A stretch of 64,000 bases of DNA, taken from JABMPO01 sp964539785. GTDB taxonomy: Bacteria > Fidelibacterota > Marinisomatia > Marinisomatales > TCS56. Positions within the stretch are counted from its first letter, which is position 1, and each line of letters starts with the position of its first letter. The stretch spans positions 1 through 64,000 of the forward strand of contig CAZIJQ010000002.1 of the NCBI GenBank assembly GCA_964539785.1, given 5' to 3'. The notes beneath the pieces are model-generated. The model ran no database searches. It saw only the letters and a list, made by a program, of their open reading frames with translations, and was not told the DNA's origin. Shown in pieces: positions 46,703 to 55,795 of this stretch. A program made the position numbers and the translations under genes.

Positions 46703-47248
46703 CTATTCCTCGTTCAAAACGACTATTTTGAAAGCGGCCGGATCTTCCATGGTAAATCGAACTAAATAGGAAGCGTTTCCAAATGAAAATTCATCCCGAC
46801 CAAATTCATGTGGGTCGCGATTGATGACATATTCACATTCGGCAATTAATTCCAAAGACATTATATCGGTGTTTGGCTCAATTATATTTCCGGTTACATC
46901 TACCAACATCATTTTCAGCTTCTTATTGTAGTAGAAAATTGTAGTTATTGAAGTTGTCGATGTGAAAACGGTATATACTGTATCTTCAGGAACCGAAACC
47001 TTCCATAAGGAATCTTTATTTACGGTAAATACGGATCCCCAACTCACCAGAGAATCGATTTGTTCACTAATGGTCTCGATTGTGTCCGGAATGACTTTTG
47101 CAGTTATCGGAATAAAAAGAGAATCAACTTCAAATACGCCGCAAGCTGCTCTATCTATTGTGGTGATGTCATAGTTTTCATCTTCATAATTTTCACATCC
47201 CACCAGCAGCAGAATTGACAGGACAAAAACAGTGATTGAATGTTTCAT
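46703..47248 (-). CDS. lipoprotein of unknown function
   Basis: 181-residue lipoprotein with a clear lipobox (LLLVGC near residue 18) followed by an acidic, Tyr-rich linker. The mature part is beta-rich with several Thr/Ser stretches (VFTSTTSITTIFYYN). No family is recognised. It lies 14 bases after surface protein A and 4 bases before the PorV-like gene, inside the seven-gene operon. Confidence 0.75.
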   Translation of the reverse strand: MKHSITVFVLSILLLVGCENYEDENYDITTIDRAACGVFEVDSLFIPITAKVIPDTIETISEQIDSLVSWGSVFTVNKDSLWKVSVPEDTVYTVFTSTTSITTIFYYNKKLKMMLVDVTGNIIEPNTDIMSLELIAECEYVINRDPHEFGRDEFSFGNASYLVRFTMEDPAAFKIVVLNEE

Positions 47249-47262
47249 ATTGTATTCCTTTG

Positions 47263-49329
47263 CTACCTGATGATAATAAACTTTTTAATAGCCGTATCAC
47301 CTTTATACACGCGTCGAAGTGTCACCTCATCCTCATAATCCTGTGTGACCTCAAAATGAGCAATGTAAAGACCGCTGACAATGACCTGTTTCGATGAAGT
47401 GAGTGATCTCCATTCTTCGTCCCCACTACCATCCGAATGATCAATTGTTTCAACAAGATCACCTCTTTCGGTATAAATGCGGATAATACAAAACGGAGGC
47501 AGATTGTAGAACATAAGACGATCCGCTCCAGCACCAGATCCGAATTGCAAAGGTTGACCCATAAAGTTTCGTGCTTTGACATTATATGGATTCGGCACAA
47601 TGCGGATGCGATCTAATACTGCTTCAGGAGGCCGGCGTAAATATGCTGCTTTATTGGTTCTGGTATAGAAAAGACTGCTCTCTAATGGGACACCATTATT
47701 TGTCGATCCATTATCAATTGTGGTGACATAATAAAAATAATCAAATCCACGGGTGGGCGTCCGGTCTTCATAGTAAGTTTCTCCTGGACCTAATTCTGCT
47801 ATTAAAGTATAAGTTGTATCATACACCATACTAGCGCGGTACAGGCGATAACCTGCAAATGTGTCCCATGATTCAGCTGAATTAGACCATTCACAAATAA
47901 TTCGATCGCCACCGGAATTAACCGTGAAATTATCTGGGGGCGGGGGTTCATGCGCAATATCGAAAGAATTATTGTAGGTATCCAGGGCTCTTTGAAATGC
48001 GAGGAAAAGTGAATCTTTTCCGGAGAAGACATGGGCGTCTTTTTCAGCATTACTGATAACTCCGCTTAACCAGTCTGCTCCAATGGAAAACTGTTTATCG
48101 CGCGCGAGACCGGCGACAGCTTCAACCGTCACGATAACAATACTATCACCCGATGCAATCGTATAAGGACCATACCCTCTGCCAATAGAATAGCCACCGC
48201 CCGTTGGTCCAAAGTCATTAGCTGCACCTGAACCGACTTCTTCGGCATGACTCAGGGCAGGATGACCGGAGGTCATGAGAGCGTACTCGACCGACATTTT
48301 GGCGGTATTATTATGGTCATTCCCAGAATTATAAGGGCCGTCCGAATCGGGAAAAGGAGTTGAGGTTGGCTGATTAGGATCGTTGTTTTTATCCGTACCT
48401 GAAAGATCAGCATGAATTGTCATAACACCCGTAAACTGAGACGCCCCAAGTCTTCCGTCTGCGGCGATATCTCCACCTCCTATATTAGGAGCACCAAGAT
48501 TTTCTCCTGCGACTCCAGCCCAACCGGAATGGATCCCATGCCAGGCATAACTGGCACGATATGGATTATCCGCAACAGTAGGACCATAATTCCCATTTTC
48601 ACCGATGACCTCATTCATGGTGTTGCGACCCCAGGTTGCGTTTTGAGGCATCCAGTTATAGCCGTAGGAACACGCTTCTTTAGTCATGGCATAGCGTTCC
48701 TGCCAGAAAAAATGGACATCTTCCAGTGTATTGGTGTGCCTGTCACCGGCAAGGTTATAAATGCCGGTATTCTTAAATGAGTATACATAGATGTAATAAT
48801 TATCATGCTTCGGATGGCTGTAGATATAGATCTTCCTGGTCATAGTAATTCCCAGGCTGGTATTACAGACGTTCACGAGTAAGCGATCGGAAGGAATATT
48901 TTCGTTAACTTCATCGACCAAATCTTCATAGATAAGATCGGAGGCTGGACTACCATCAACAAATACCTGGGGATGTTCATAGCGCGCAATCAACTTAAAT
49001 GTGGTAGGCATAAACTCTGCTAATTCATTCAAGACACGGGGACCCGCATGTACGACCCGGCTGGGGAAATTCTGTCCGGTACCGGGATCGGTGTAATTAG
49101 CTGCACCAATCCAGAGCGCTTTAGCCGCTTTTACGTCCTGCTCGCCATATTGCGCCGGCCATTGTAACCCATCCTGCTGATCGGGGATCAGGTGCCGTCT
49201 ACCGACCTCAATCTCACACCCCCCGCTGGAAAACCAGTCATGCAATTGACCTACCGATACCCATTTGGTTTCATCCGCCATCAATAAACCAACTGATAAT
49301 AAACCGGCAATAATAGTCTTTTTATTCAT
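47263..49329 (-). CDS. surface protein A with fibronectin type III region
   Basis: 688-residue exported protein, paralogue of surface protein B. Signal peptide (ending LLMADE), then the common block LGITMTRKIYIYSHPKHDN, an FnIII domain about 480-580 (IICEWSNSAESW, AGYRLYRAS) and a tail beginning IRIVPNPYN and ending KKFIIIR. AGGAATGGAATAGG precedes the ATG. It follows TonB receptor A by 27 bases, repeating the receptor-then-FnIII order of the second half of the operon. The shared N-terminal region has no named domain that I recognise. Confidence 0.78.
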   Translation of the reverse strand: MNKKTIIAGLLSVGLLMADETKWVSVGQLHDWFSSGGCEIEVGRRHLIPDQQDGLQWPAQYGEQDVKAAKALWIGAANYTDPGTGQNFPSRVVHAGPRVLNELAEFMPTTFKLIARYEHPQVFVDGSPASDLIYEDLVDEVNENIPSDRLLVNVCNTSLGITMTRKIYIYSHPKHDNYYIYVYSFKNTGIYNLAGDRHTNTLEDVHFFWQERYAMTKEACSYGYNWMPQNATWGRNTMNEVIGENGNYGPTVADNPYRASYAWHGIHSGWAGVAGENLGAPNIGGGDIAADGRLGASQFTGVMTIHADLSGTDKNNDPNQPTSTPFPDSDGPYNSGNDHNNTAKMSVEYALMTSGHPALSHAEEVGSGAANDFGPTGGGYSIGRGYGPYTIASGDSIVIVTVEAVAGLARDKQFSIGADWLSGVISNAEKDAHVFSGKDSLFLAFQRALDTYNNSFDIAHEPPPPDNFTVNSGGDRIICEWSNSAESWDTFAGYRLYRASMVYDTTYTLIAELGPGETYYEDRTPTRGFDYFYYVTTIDNGSTNNGVPLESSLFYTRTNKAAYLRRPPEAVLDRIRIVPNPYNVKARNFMGQPLQFGSGAGADRLMFYNLPPFCIIRIYTERGDLVETIDHSDGSGDEEWRSLTSSKQVIVSGLYIAHFEVTQDYEDEVTLRRVYKGDTAIKKFIIIR

Positions 49330-49356
49330 AGACCTATTCCATTCCTTTTGGATTGA

Positions 49357-52300
49357 TTAAAAATTGTAGCTGAAATTGATCCCTAAGAAAACATCTCTCG
49401 GAGTCAAAAATGTAAAGAAAGTCTGATCCGGCATATCAATATATGCTTTGGTGTCAAGGATATCATTCATCCTACCACTTGGAACAATGCTCCAGGTCCC
49501 ATCGCTATATTCATAATACTCCTGAGTAGATCGTTCATAGTAAATCTCTAATTCACTTGGTGATATGGCATTATAATGCGTTATTACTGAAACGATAGGA
49601 ACAAAATCGACGCCACTTTCACGCACATCTCCTGGTTGGTCATCACCTGGAATATTTCCATAGCCTAATTTCTCTCCAACCTTTTCCGGAAGATGCAATG
49701 ATTGCATATAATAATCGTAATCATGACCATCCGAAAAAGACTCGGTTGAGAATCTTTTAATATCCAGGGCATTAAAAATGTCCAGAAAGAATTTTACGCT
49801 GAAACTATTGAAGTTAAATACTTTCGAAACCTTTAAATCCAGGTTGATATAATCTTTCCATTGCAGATTATATTGTATCCCGCTAACCTTATTGGGATTG
49901 TAGGTGAACCACCCCCCCGATGTCCAGCGACCAATGAAATTCAGATGCCAATCCCCCAGAATATATTGATCAAGTATGCTGGGACCAAACTTGTAAGGCG
50001 TGAATAGATCCAGATAACCCTTCATCCTTGGTCTGGGTTTGGGTTTGGACTGATATCTACTTGCCAATTCGTATGTTAATTGGTCGCCAGGATGTTCATT
50101 ATACTCTGCCAGGTTGAAATACCCCGAGCTCGAGACCCGATATTCATAATTGATCATTCCACGATACCAATCACCCCGACTCTTATTCAATTCGATTTCG
50201 AAACCACGGATATCGGAATAACTGTTGCTGGTCAATTGACGGAAATTCACTTTTCCATTCATACTGATATAGCGCGTCCAATCCTGCTGACGGGAGACAT
50301 CTTTATAATAGCCTGCTAAATGAACCAGAAACTGGTCATTTATCGCTTGATCGAAGCCCAGTTCGTAGGATATGGTACGGGCTGGAATTAGACTGGGGTC
50401 TCCCAAATAGGAAATAGACCCTACACTATTGCGTTGAACCCGGTAGAGAGCTTCTGTTGTGGGTGATTGATTGAAATGACCATAATTAAAATACAATCGT
50501 GATGTTTCTGTAATTGGATGTGAGATCCCTAGTCTAGGGCTGATTGTAATAACCGGGTCAGCATCCACTAAGTATTCCGAATCCCATATTTCATCTTCAG
50601 GGATTGAAATGAATTCATCATCATAAGGTTCAAAATCAAACCACTTTCCATTAGGATCGGAGTAGTCAACATTCAATCCCAGGGTTGAAATCAACCCTTT
50701 AAATTCGATTTTATCTTGGATATATACCAACAGACTGAATGGACTACGCGTGTAGTCATTCCACAGGTTGCCCTCTGGTAATACTTTGTTGATAGACCCG
50801 AATTTCATATGCATATCATGCATAACAAATTCAAAACCGGTGTTTAACTGATTATGTGAATTAAACTGATTGGTGTACCCCAATCTAATTGAAGTCGTCT
50901 TTACTTCTGTTGAATCGCGGGAGGTCGAAATAGGACCACCCATGGTAAGGCCCCCATCTACACTTGAAAGAAATTCCTGCTCGTATCCAAATGGAGCCTC
51001 ATCTACAAAATAGCCAGGAAAGATCTCCGTCAATGTTTCTGTATCCCGAAACGGTCCAGGACCTGTTCGATATGTCTTTTTTAAATGTTTCACTTGAATT
51101 TCATAAAACGATTTTAAATTGATTATATGCGATAATTGAACTGCTGCAGACCAGTGATGGCGATCGGTTCTGGAATAATAATCACTAGTGAAGATTCTCC
51201 AAGGAATGGTAAATCCCGTTCGGTCAATCTGTTGTGCGACCCCAGTTACGGAACTGATATAGGATACTCCACCCGACCGGGAAAGATTAGTGGCTTGCAT
51301 ATCCCCCCAAAAGCTCGTCATCGACAATTTGGTTTTATTAGAAATATCCGAAGTTACTTTAAGCATACTGTTCTCTTTATATACGCCATCAGTAGAGAGA
51401 GACATCAAATACATGTTCTGATTTTTGGTATAAGAATAATAAAACCGCAGATTGCCCAGCATTTTGCCTACTAAAGGTACAGGCCCACCAAAACCCAGAT
51501 CGATATTAAAATCTGGATCCCGGATGTAACCATCCTTGCGATGATGCCACATAAACAATTGTTTGACCGCTTGAGGTGTCAAATCATTGGTGGGATCATC
51601 ATCAGTCAACAACGCTTGTGAGATTCCTACCCATCCACCATCAAACCCTGAATATTTTTGTACGGTGTAGTCATCCCACCCGGCATTATTGGTACCAAAC
51701 CAGGCCACGCTATCCACGGTATATGGCAGAAGCCAATAAGAATTTGGATCAAAAACAGAGGAACCGAAATGTTTGGCTGCCGGCGGACTGTATTTATATG
51801 TTATTGTTGCAGCGTATTTGTCCGGATCGCCTTCCTTGGTCACCACATTCACAATTCCAGATCGAACATTATGATACTCTGCGCTAAAACCGCCTGTCTG
51901 GATTGATACTTCCTTTACAGCGCTGAGAGGAATTCCAGTTATGGGAGAGTTATCTCTTTCATCTCTCAGCACCATACCGTCAACCATAAGCATCGTTTCG
52001 TCCGCATCACCACCACGAATCGCCAAATCACTAGAAATACCTGCTTTCAACCCTACTATTGAACCCAGACTAGTAAAAGGTAATTCTGCGATCTCGTCAC
52101 TGGAAACGCTCAATTGACTGGCTGCTACATCCATCTTGATAATTTTTGCTTCTGCTACCACTGTTACACCTTCTCCTACCAAAACTTCTTCATCCATTGC
52201 AATATCAACATTTGTCGTCAAATCAATTTCAACTCGAACATCGGTCACTGTAGTTCTGGTATATCCGATCATTGATATAACTAATTCATATACACCCGGT

Positions 52301-52533
52301 GTAACATTTAGAATGAAAAATTGACCATTTATATCCGTGGCTGCTCCGAGATAAGTGTTTACCAGTTGAACATTCGCTCCAATAAGTGGATCACCAGTTC
52401 TTCCCTCAGTAATTCTACCGCTGATTTTTCCTGTTACTGCACCAAATACATTCGTTGAGAATAATAATATGGATAAAACCCTGATGATTAGTTTCTTTGG
52501 TAATTGGGTGTGACTAAGCTTGGTCGTACTCAT
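49357..52533 (-). CDS. TonB-dependent receptor A with carboxypeptidase-regulatory-like domain
   Basis: 1,058-residue outer-membrane receptor, first gene of the operon. After a signal sequence near residues 13-32 comes a CarboxypepD_reg-like domain (KISGRITEGRTGDPLIGANV), a plug with LPFTSLGSIVGLKAGI, LAIRGGDADETMLMVDGM and VSIQTGGFSAEYHNVR, and a barrel ending FLGINFSYNF. GGAGG lies about 10 bases before the ATG. The upstream gene ends in a terminator, so this operon has its own promoter in about 85 bases. It is paralogous to receptor B. Confidence 0.88.
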   Translation of the reverse strand: MSTTKLSHTQLPKKLIIRVLSILLFSTNVFGAVTGKISGRITEGRTGDPLIGANVQLVNTYLGAATDINGQFFILNVTPGVYELVISMIGYTRTTVTDVRVEIDLTTNVDIAMDEEVLVGEGVTVVAEAKIIKMDVAASQLSVSSDEIAELPFTSLGSIVGLKAGISSDLAIRGGDADETMLMVDGMVLRDERDNSPITGIPLSAVKEVSIQTGGFSAEYHNVRSGIVNVVTKEGDPDKYAATITYKYSPPAAKHFGSSVFDPNSYWLLPYTVDSVAWFGTNNAGWDDYTVQKYSGFDGGWVGISQALLTDDDPTNDLTPQAVKQLFMWHHRKDGYIRDPDFNIDLGFGGPVPLVGKMLGNLRFYYSYTKNQNMYLMSLSTDGVYKENSMLKVTSDISNKTKLSMTSFWGDMQATNLSRSGGVSYISSVTGVAQQIDRTGFTIPWRIFTSDYYSRTDRHHWSAAVQLSHIINLKSFYEIQVKHLKKTYRTGPGPFRDTETLTEIFPGYFVDEAPFGYEQEFLSSVDGGLTMGGPISTSRDSTEVKTTSIRLGYTNQFNSHNQLNTGFEFVMHDMHMKFGSINKVLPEGNLWNDYTRSPFSLLVYIQDKIEFKGLISTLGLNVDYSDPNGKWFDFEPYDDEFISIPEDEIWDSEYLVDADPVITISPRLGISHPITETSRLYFNYGHFNQSPTTEALYRVQRNSVGSISYLGDPSLIPARTISYELGFDQAINDQFLVHLAGYYKDVSRQQDWTRYISMNGKVNFRQLTSNSYSDIRGFEIELNKSRGDWYRGMINYEYRVSSSGYFNLAEYNEHPGDQLTYELASRYQSKPKPRPRMKGYLDLFTPYKFGPSILDQYILGDWHLNFIGRWTSGGWFTYNPNKVSGIQYNLQWKDYINLDLKVSKVFNFNSFSVKFFLDIFNALDIKRFSTESFSDGHDYDYYMQSLHLPEKVGEKLGYGNIPGDDQPGDVRESGVDFVPIVSVITHYNAISPSELEIYYERSTQEYYEYSDGTWSIVPSGRMNDILDTKAYIDMPDQTFFTFLTPRDVFLGINFSYNF

Positions 52534-52618
52534 TCCGTATTATCCTCCAAACATATTGTTGAAATTTTTTTGCCGATTTTCCCATTCCGTGCAGAAAGGA
52601 AGTTATAACAAAAGATTT

Positions 52619-52647
52619 AAAAAAGAGAGTAATTAATTCAATTACTC
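52619..52647 (-). terminator. intrinsic terminator after the UroD-family gene
   Basis: On the minus strand GAGTAATT and AATTACTC pair around a 5-base loop and are followed by a CTCTTTTTT tract. It lies about 40 bases after the stop at 52689 and separates the methyltransferase from the TonB receptor operon. Confidence 0.8.
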
Positions 52648-52688
52648 CAGCCTGAGAATGAATCTCAAGTGTTCTGCTGTTAATTGAT

Positions 52689-53699
52689 TTAACTCGCATT
52701 ATAAGCACGCACCGATTCGATCATAGCTTGAAAATTCTCAAGTTTCACATAATCGGGGATGCTATTTCCGGAGCCCACACAATAACCACCATTATAACCA
52801 ACATTTTCAATATTAAATTTAACTTGCTTCCGAACATCTTCCACCGTTCCCAAGGCCAGTACATCACCAACATCAAGATTACCAATCAGGCATAATTTAT
52901 CGCCATATTTCTGTTTTACTTCGACTATATCCATTGCTTTAGGCTCAATTGGATGCAAGGCATCAACTCCACAACCCAATATATCTTCCATTACATCCCA
53001 TAATATACCATCGCTATGATAAATAAGGGGCTTGTTATATTTCTCGGCCATCTCTCCTATTTTCTTCAGCCATGGGAAGAAATAACGACGCAGAACATCC
53101 GGGCTCATCATCAGTCCGGAATTATAGGCAATATCGTCACTGTACCAGATGGCATCCACTACATCATTTTCGACAAAATACTCAAACATGCTGATCACAG
53201 GAGCAGCAATTTTGTCGATAATTGCCTGGATCAAATCCGGTTGATCAAAAGTTGCATAGGAAAACCCTTCAAACCCCATTAGCTCCCAGGCCATGGTAAA
53301 TATATCACCATACTGACCAATCACTCCCATTCCTTCCGGCAATAAATCGCCAACCTGATCAAATACGGAATAATTGATCTGAGTTGCATCCGTAAACTCA
53401 AACTGTTCAAACTGGTCCCAGGTAGTGATTAGTCCCTGCCCTTCTGGTGCCCAGGTAATCGATTGGGTAATACTCTCATCGGAATTGTGACCGGGGATGT
53501 TGAAATCCGCCTGGGGTTGGAGTTTAATATAATCATATCCGGCTGAACGCCAGAAATGGATATCATCTTCAAGTGAAAGGATTGGTTTTCCCAAAAATTT
53601 CTCCTTGATAGTCGGATGAATCCCCAGCTCCACTAACGGAATGTGACTCCCTTTACCCCTTCGAAGAGTAAGTAGTAATTGCTCTATATCAGGACTCAC
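52689..53699 (-). CDS. UroD/MtaA-family methyltransferase-like protein
   Basis: 336-residue cytoplasmic TIM-barrel protein of the uroporphyrinogen decarboxylase superfamily (COG0407). In this branch are the corrinoid methyltransferases MtaA/MtbA/MtsA as well as HemE. Candidate metal-site residues include His in IYHSDGILWD and Cys in GYCVGSGNSIPDYV; the usual H-x-C of MtaA is H-x-D here. HemE residues are not obvious, and the corrinoid operon nearby supports methyl transfer over heme synthesis. It starts at GTG with AGGATG upstream. A terminator follows. Confidence 0.8.
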   Translation of the reverse strand: MSPDIEQLLLTLRRGKGSHIPLVELGIHPTIKEKFLGKPILSLEDDIHFWRSAGYDYIKLQPQADFNIPGHNSDESITQSITWAPEGQGLITTWDQFEQFEFTDATQINYSVFDQVGDLLPEGMGVIGQYGDIFTMAWELMGFEGFSYATFDQPDLIQAIIDKIAAPVISMFEYFVENDVVDAIWYSDDIAYNSGLMMSPDVLRRYFFPWLKKIGEMAEKYNKPLIYHSDGILWDVMEDILGCGVDALHPIEPKAMDIVEVKQKYGDKLCLIGNLDVGDVLALGTVEDVRKQVKFNIENVGYNGGYCVGSGNSIPDYVKLENFQAMIESVRAYNAS

Positions 53700-54010
53700 A
53701 ACTCATCCTGGCCTGTGAGTTATTGGTTATTTACCAGTAAGGACATCAACATTAGTTCCGCAATCAGTTTCTGGCATCATAATCAATAGTCGAATCTGTC
53801 CAGTTTGCGTGAGAAGTTAGTATAAACACCTGCAAAGAATGAATTGTTTTATTGAGAATATGATAAAATTACTAGTGGGCGTAACATCTTAATATTAATC
53901 AAGTAGTAGAATTATCAAAAACAACCTGAAAACTCTATCCGGTATTTCCGAACAATTACAAATCGACAACAGTGCTGAAATGGCTCGTGATTACTTGGCA
54001 ACCACCTGAA
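53700..54010. other. 311-base intergenic region before the UroD-family gene
   Basis: No gene is supported on either strand. Bases 53902-54009 on the plus strand are free of stops for 35 codons and end at TGA, reading like a protein tail, but without a plausible start. No riboswitch-like or hairpin structure was evident. It probably contains the UroD-family promoter on the minus strand. Confidence 0.5.
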
Positions 54011-54859
54011 TCAGATATTCTTACTTAACGGCATAAATTTGCTGATTACAATTCCATCAAAACGCGGTTTGTTTTCTGGAAAATAATATTCCAGAAAATC
54101 TAGTTTGACAGTCTCTCCCGCCGATTGCGAAGCGTGAATGAGATATTTATGATCTATGATCATTCCTTCATGGGCAAAGATTATCCCCATTTTATAATAT
54201 TTCTCTTTTACAAAAGAAACTATGCATACCTCGGGAATTTTTCTGAGTAGATCAGCATTTATCTGAGTATTGGGAATGTAGCCCAATTTAATAGGCCGGT
54301 TCCAGCCCAGGTTCAGGAATTCGCTCCCGTCTTCTTGGCGGTTAAGAGTAACCTCGGCAATTGCAATTTGGTCGGCTGGTAATAGCTTTTCAACTATGCT
54401 AATGGTATTGGGATTGGCAGTTACCCGGTCGGCGGTATAATGCCAGCGCGATTTATAGGTCGGCTTTTTTATACCCTGGGCATTTACTTTGTAGTGAATC
54501 TTAATCATATTATTCCTTGCAGCAGCCCAACTGTCACTCTGGGCAAAAGCAAGTGTCGTTAAAACATGTCCGGTGCAGTCCGAAACATCCAACCGAATAA
54601 TCGGATCCAGGTCCGGTTCAATCTCTTCTCCCAGTTTGAATATTTCATAAGGGGTTCCAACCCGCCACAAAGCCAGTGCTTTTACGCGATCTTCAAATTT
54701 TGGAAAATGGTCCTGAAACTCTGGCAGCAAGATCGAAACTTCCGCTTCGGTTAGGGTCCATGGTTTTGGCAAAGTCTCCAGCCAATCCCAATGGTTTGTA
54801 CAACTTATCAGCGCCATTAGAGTTAATACAGAAATTAATCGAACCACGTTTTTAGGCAT
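54011..54859 (-). CDS. DUF1460-like lipoprotein (putative cell-wall amidase)
   Basis: About 282 residues from the ATG at 54859 (GGAG 7 bases upstream; another start at 54874 is less likely). Lipoprotein box LISC, then a domain resembling DUF1460/NlpC-P60-type N-acetylmuramoyl-L-alanine amidase-like proteins: catalytic Cys in LDVSDCTGHVLTTLAFAQ (shorter core SDCTGHV) and His in LIHASQSAG. It is the last gene of the corrinoid operon, 27 bases after the homocysteine methyltransferase. That placement is odd for a cell-wall protein. Confidence 0.72.
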   Translation of the reverse strand: MPKNVVRLISVLTLMALISCTNHWDWLETLPKPWTLTEAEVSILLPEFQDHFPKFEDRVKALALWRVGTPYEIFKLGEEIEPDLDPIIRLDVSDCTGHVLTTLAFAQSDSWAAARNNMIKIHYKVNAQGIKKPTYKSRWHYTADRVTANPNTISIVEKLLPADQIAIAEVTLNRQEDGSEFLNLGWNRPIKLGYIPNTQINADLLRKIPEVCIVSFVKEKYYKMGIIFAHEGMIIDHKYLIHASQSAGETVKLDFLEYYFPENKPRFDGIVISKFMPLSKNI

Positions 54860-54886
54860 AAATACTCCAATCATTAGAAATTCAAC

Positions 54887-55780
54887 TTACTCATTCTCTA
54901 TTGTATCAACCACTTTTCTGATTGCACGGATATGGTCTGGAGTTGTACCGCAACAACCACCAATAATTGAAACACCGGCAGAAATTAATTGTTGTACGCG
55001 ATCAGCAAAAAAATCTGCTGACTCTTTATAAACCAGCCGACCATTTTGATTTTCCGGTTGACCTGCATTAGATTGAATTATGATCGGGGTATCGGTTACC
55101 TTATGAAATTCCCGGGCAATTTCGATCATTTTATCAAGCCCGTTACCACAATTGGAACCGATGACATCAGCGCCGGCTTTTACCAGTGCTTCGACAGCAT
55201 CAGCAATACTCACACCCATGATTGTAAAAAATCCCCGTGGCGTCGGATCAAAAGTCATGGTAGCGATAACCGGAATGCTCGGTGCTATTTTTCTCGCTGC
55301 CTGCACTGCAATTATCGCTTCATTAATGTCGATCATAGTCTCAACACAGATCAGATCAACACCTGCACTAACCAAGGCGGAAATCTGACGCTCAAATCCG
55401 TCTTGCAATTCCGCTGGTGTACCAGCACCATAGGGCTCAAGCAATTTACCTGAAGGTCCGCAGGAACCGGATACCAGAACACCTTCCTTAACAGATTCTC
55501 TTACATAAGTCACTGCCAGGCTGTTTATTTCTTCGGTCTTTGCACCCAAATCATATTCAGATAGCTTAACCGCTGAACCTCCGAATGTATTGGTCTGCAC
55601 AATGTCAGCTCCGGCCTCGGAATAGGACCGAGCTATTTCACGTAATAGATCTCCATGGGTCAGATTCAGGGTTTCCGGACAATCACCGGGATTCAAACCC
55701 TTTTCGAATAACGCCGTGCCCATGGCCCCATCTGAGACCAGAATCTGGCCTGCTTTGATACGCTTAATCAATGACTGCAT
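54887..55780 (-). CDS. homocysteine S-methyltransferase, MetH N-terminal-type
   Basis: About 297-residue TIM barrel of the Hcy-binding family (PF02574), equivalent to the first domain of cobalamin methionine synthase. It transfers a methyl group to homocysteine. Motifs: SDGAMGTALFEKG, QTNTFGGSAVKL, zinc-binding Cys in GSNCGNG, and the Cys pair GGCCGTTPDHI near the C-terminus. The folate, cobalamin and activation domains of MetH are not attached, but the latter two are encoded just upstream. An in-frame GTG lies two codons before the chosen ATG. Spacing to the corrinoid gene is 15 bases. Confidence 0.88.
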   Translation of the reverse strand: MQSLIKRIKAGQILVSDGAMGTALFEKGLNPGDCPETLNLTHGDLLREIARSYSEAGADIVQTNTFGGSAVKLSEYDLGAKTEEINSLAVTYVRESVKEGVLVSGSCGPSGKLLEPYGAGTPAELQDGFERQISALVSAGVDLICVETMIDINEAIIAVQAARKIAPSIPVIATMTFDPTPRGFFTIMGVSIADAVEALVKAGADVIGSNCGNGLDKMIEIAREFHKVTDTPIIIQSNAGQPENQNGRLVYKESADFFADRVQQLISAGVSIIGGCCGTTPDHIRAIRKVVDTIENE

Positions 55781-55795
55781 AATCACTTAATAAAT

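Noticed and set aside
49357..52533. SusC/SusD glycan-uptake locus
   Set aside because: No SusD-like gene, glycan hydrolase or sensor in the operon, and the plug and barrel alone are not diagnostic of SusC.
52534..52688. Cobalamin riboswitch upstream of the TonB receptor operon
   Set aside because: The region shows no recognisable B12-box elements; it holds only a terminator and a short AT-rich promoter stretch.
52514..52708. 64-codon minus-strand frame between the UroD gene and the TonB receptor
   Set aside because: It overlaps the UroD 3' end and the receptor 5' end and contains the terminator hairpin, so it is not a credible gene.
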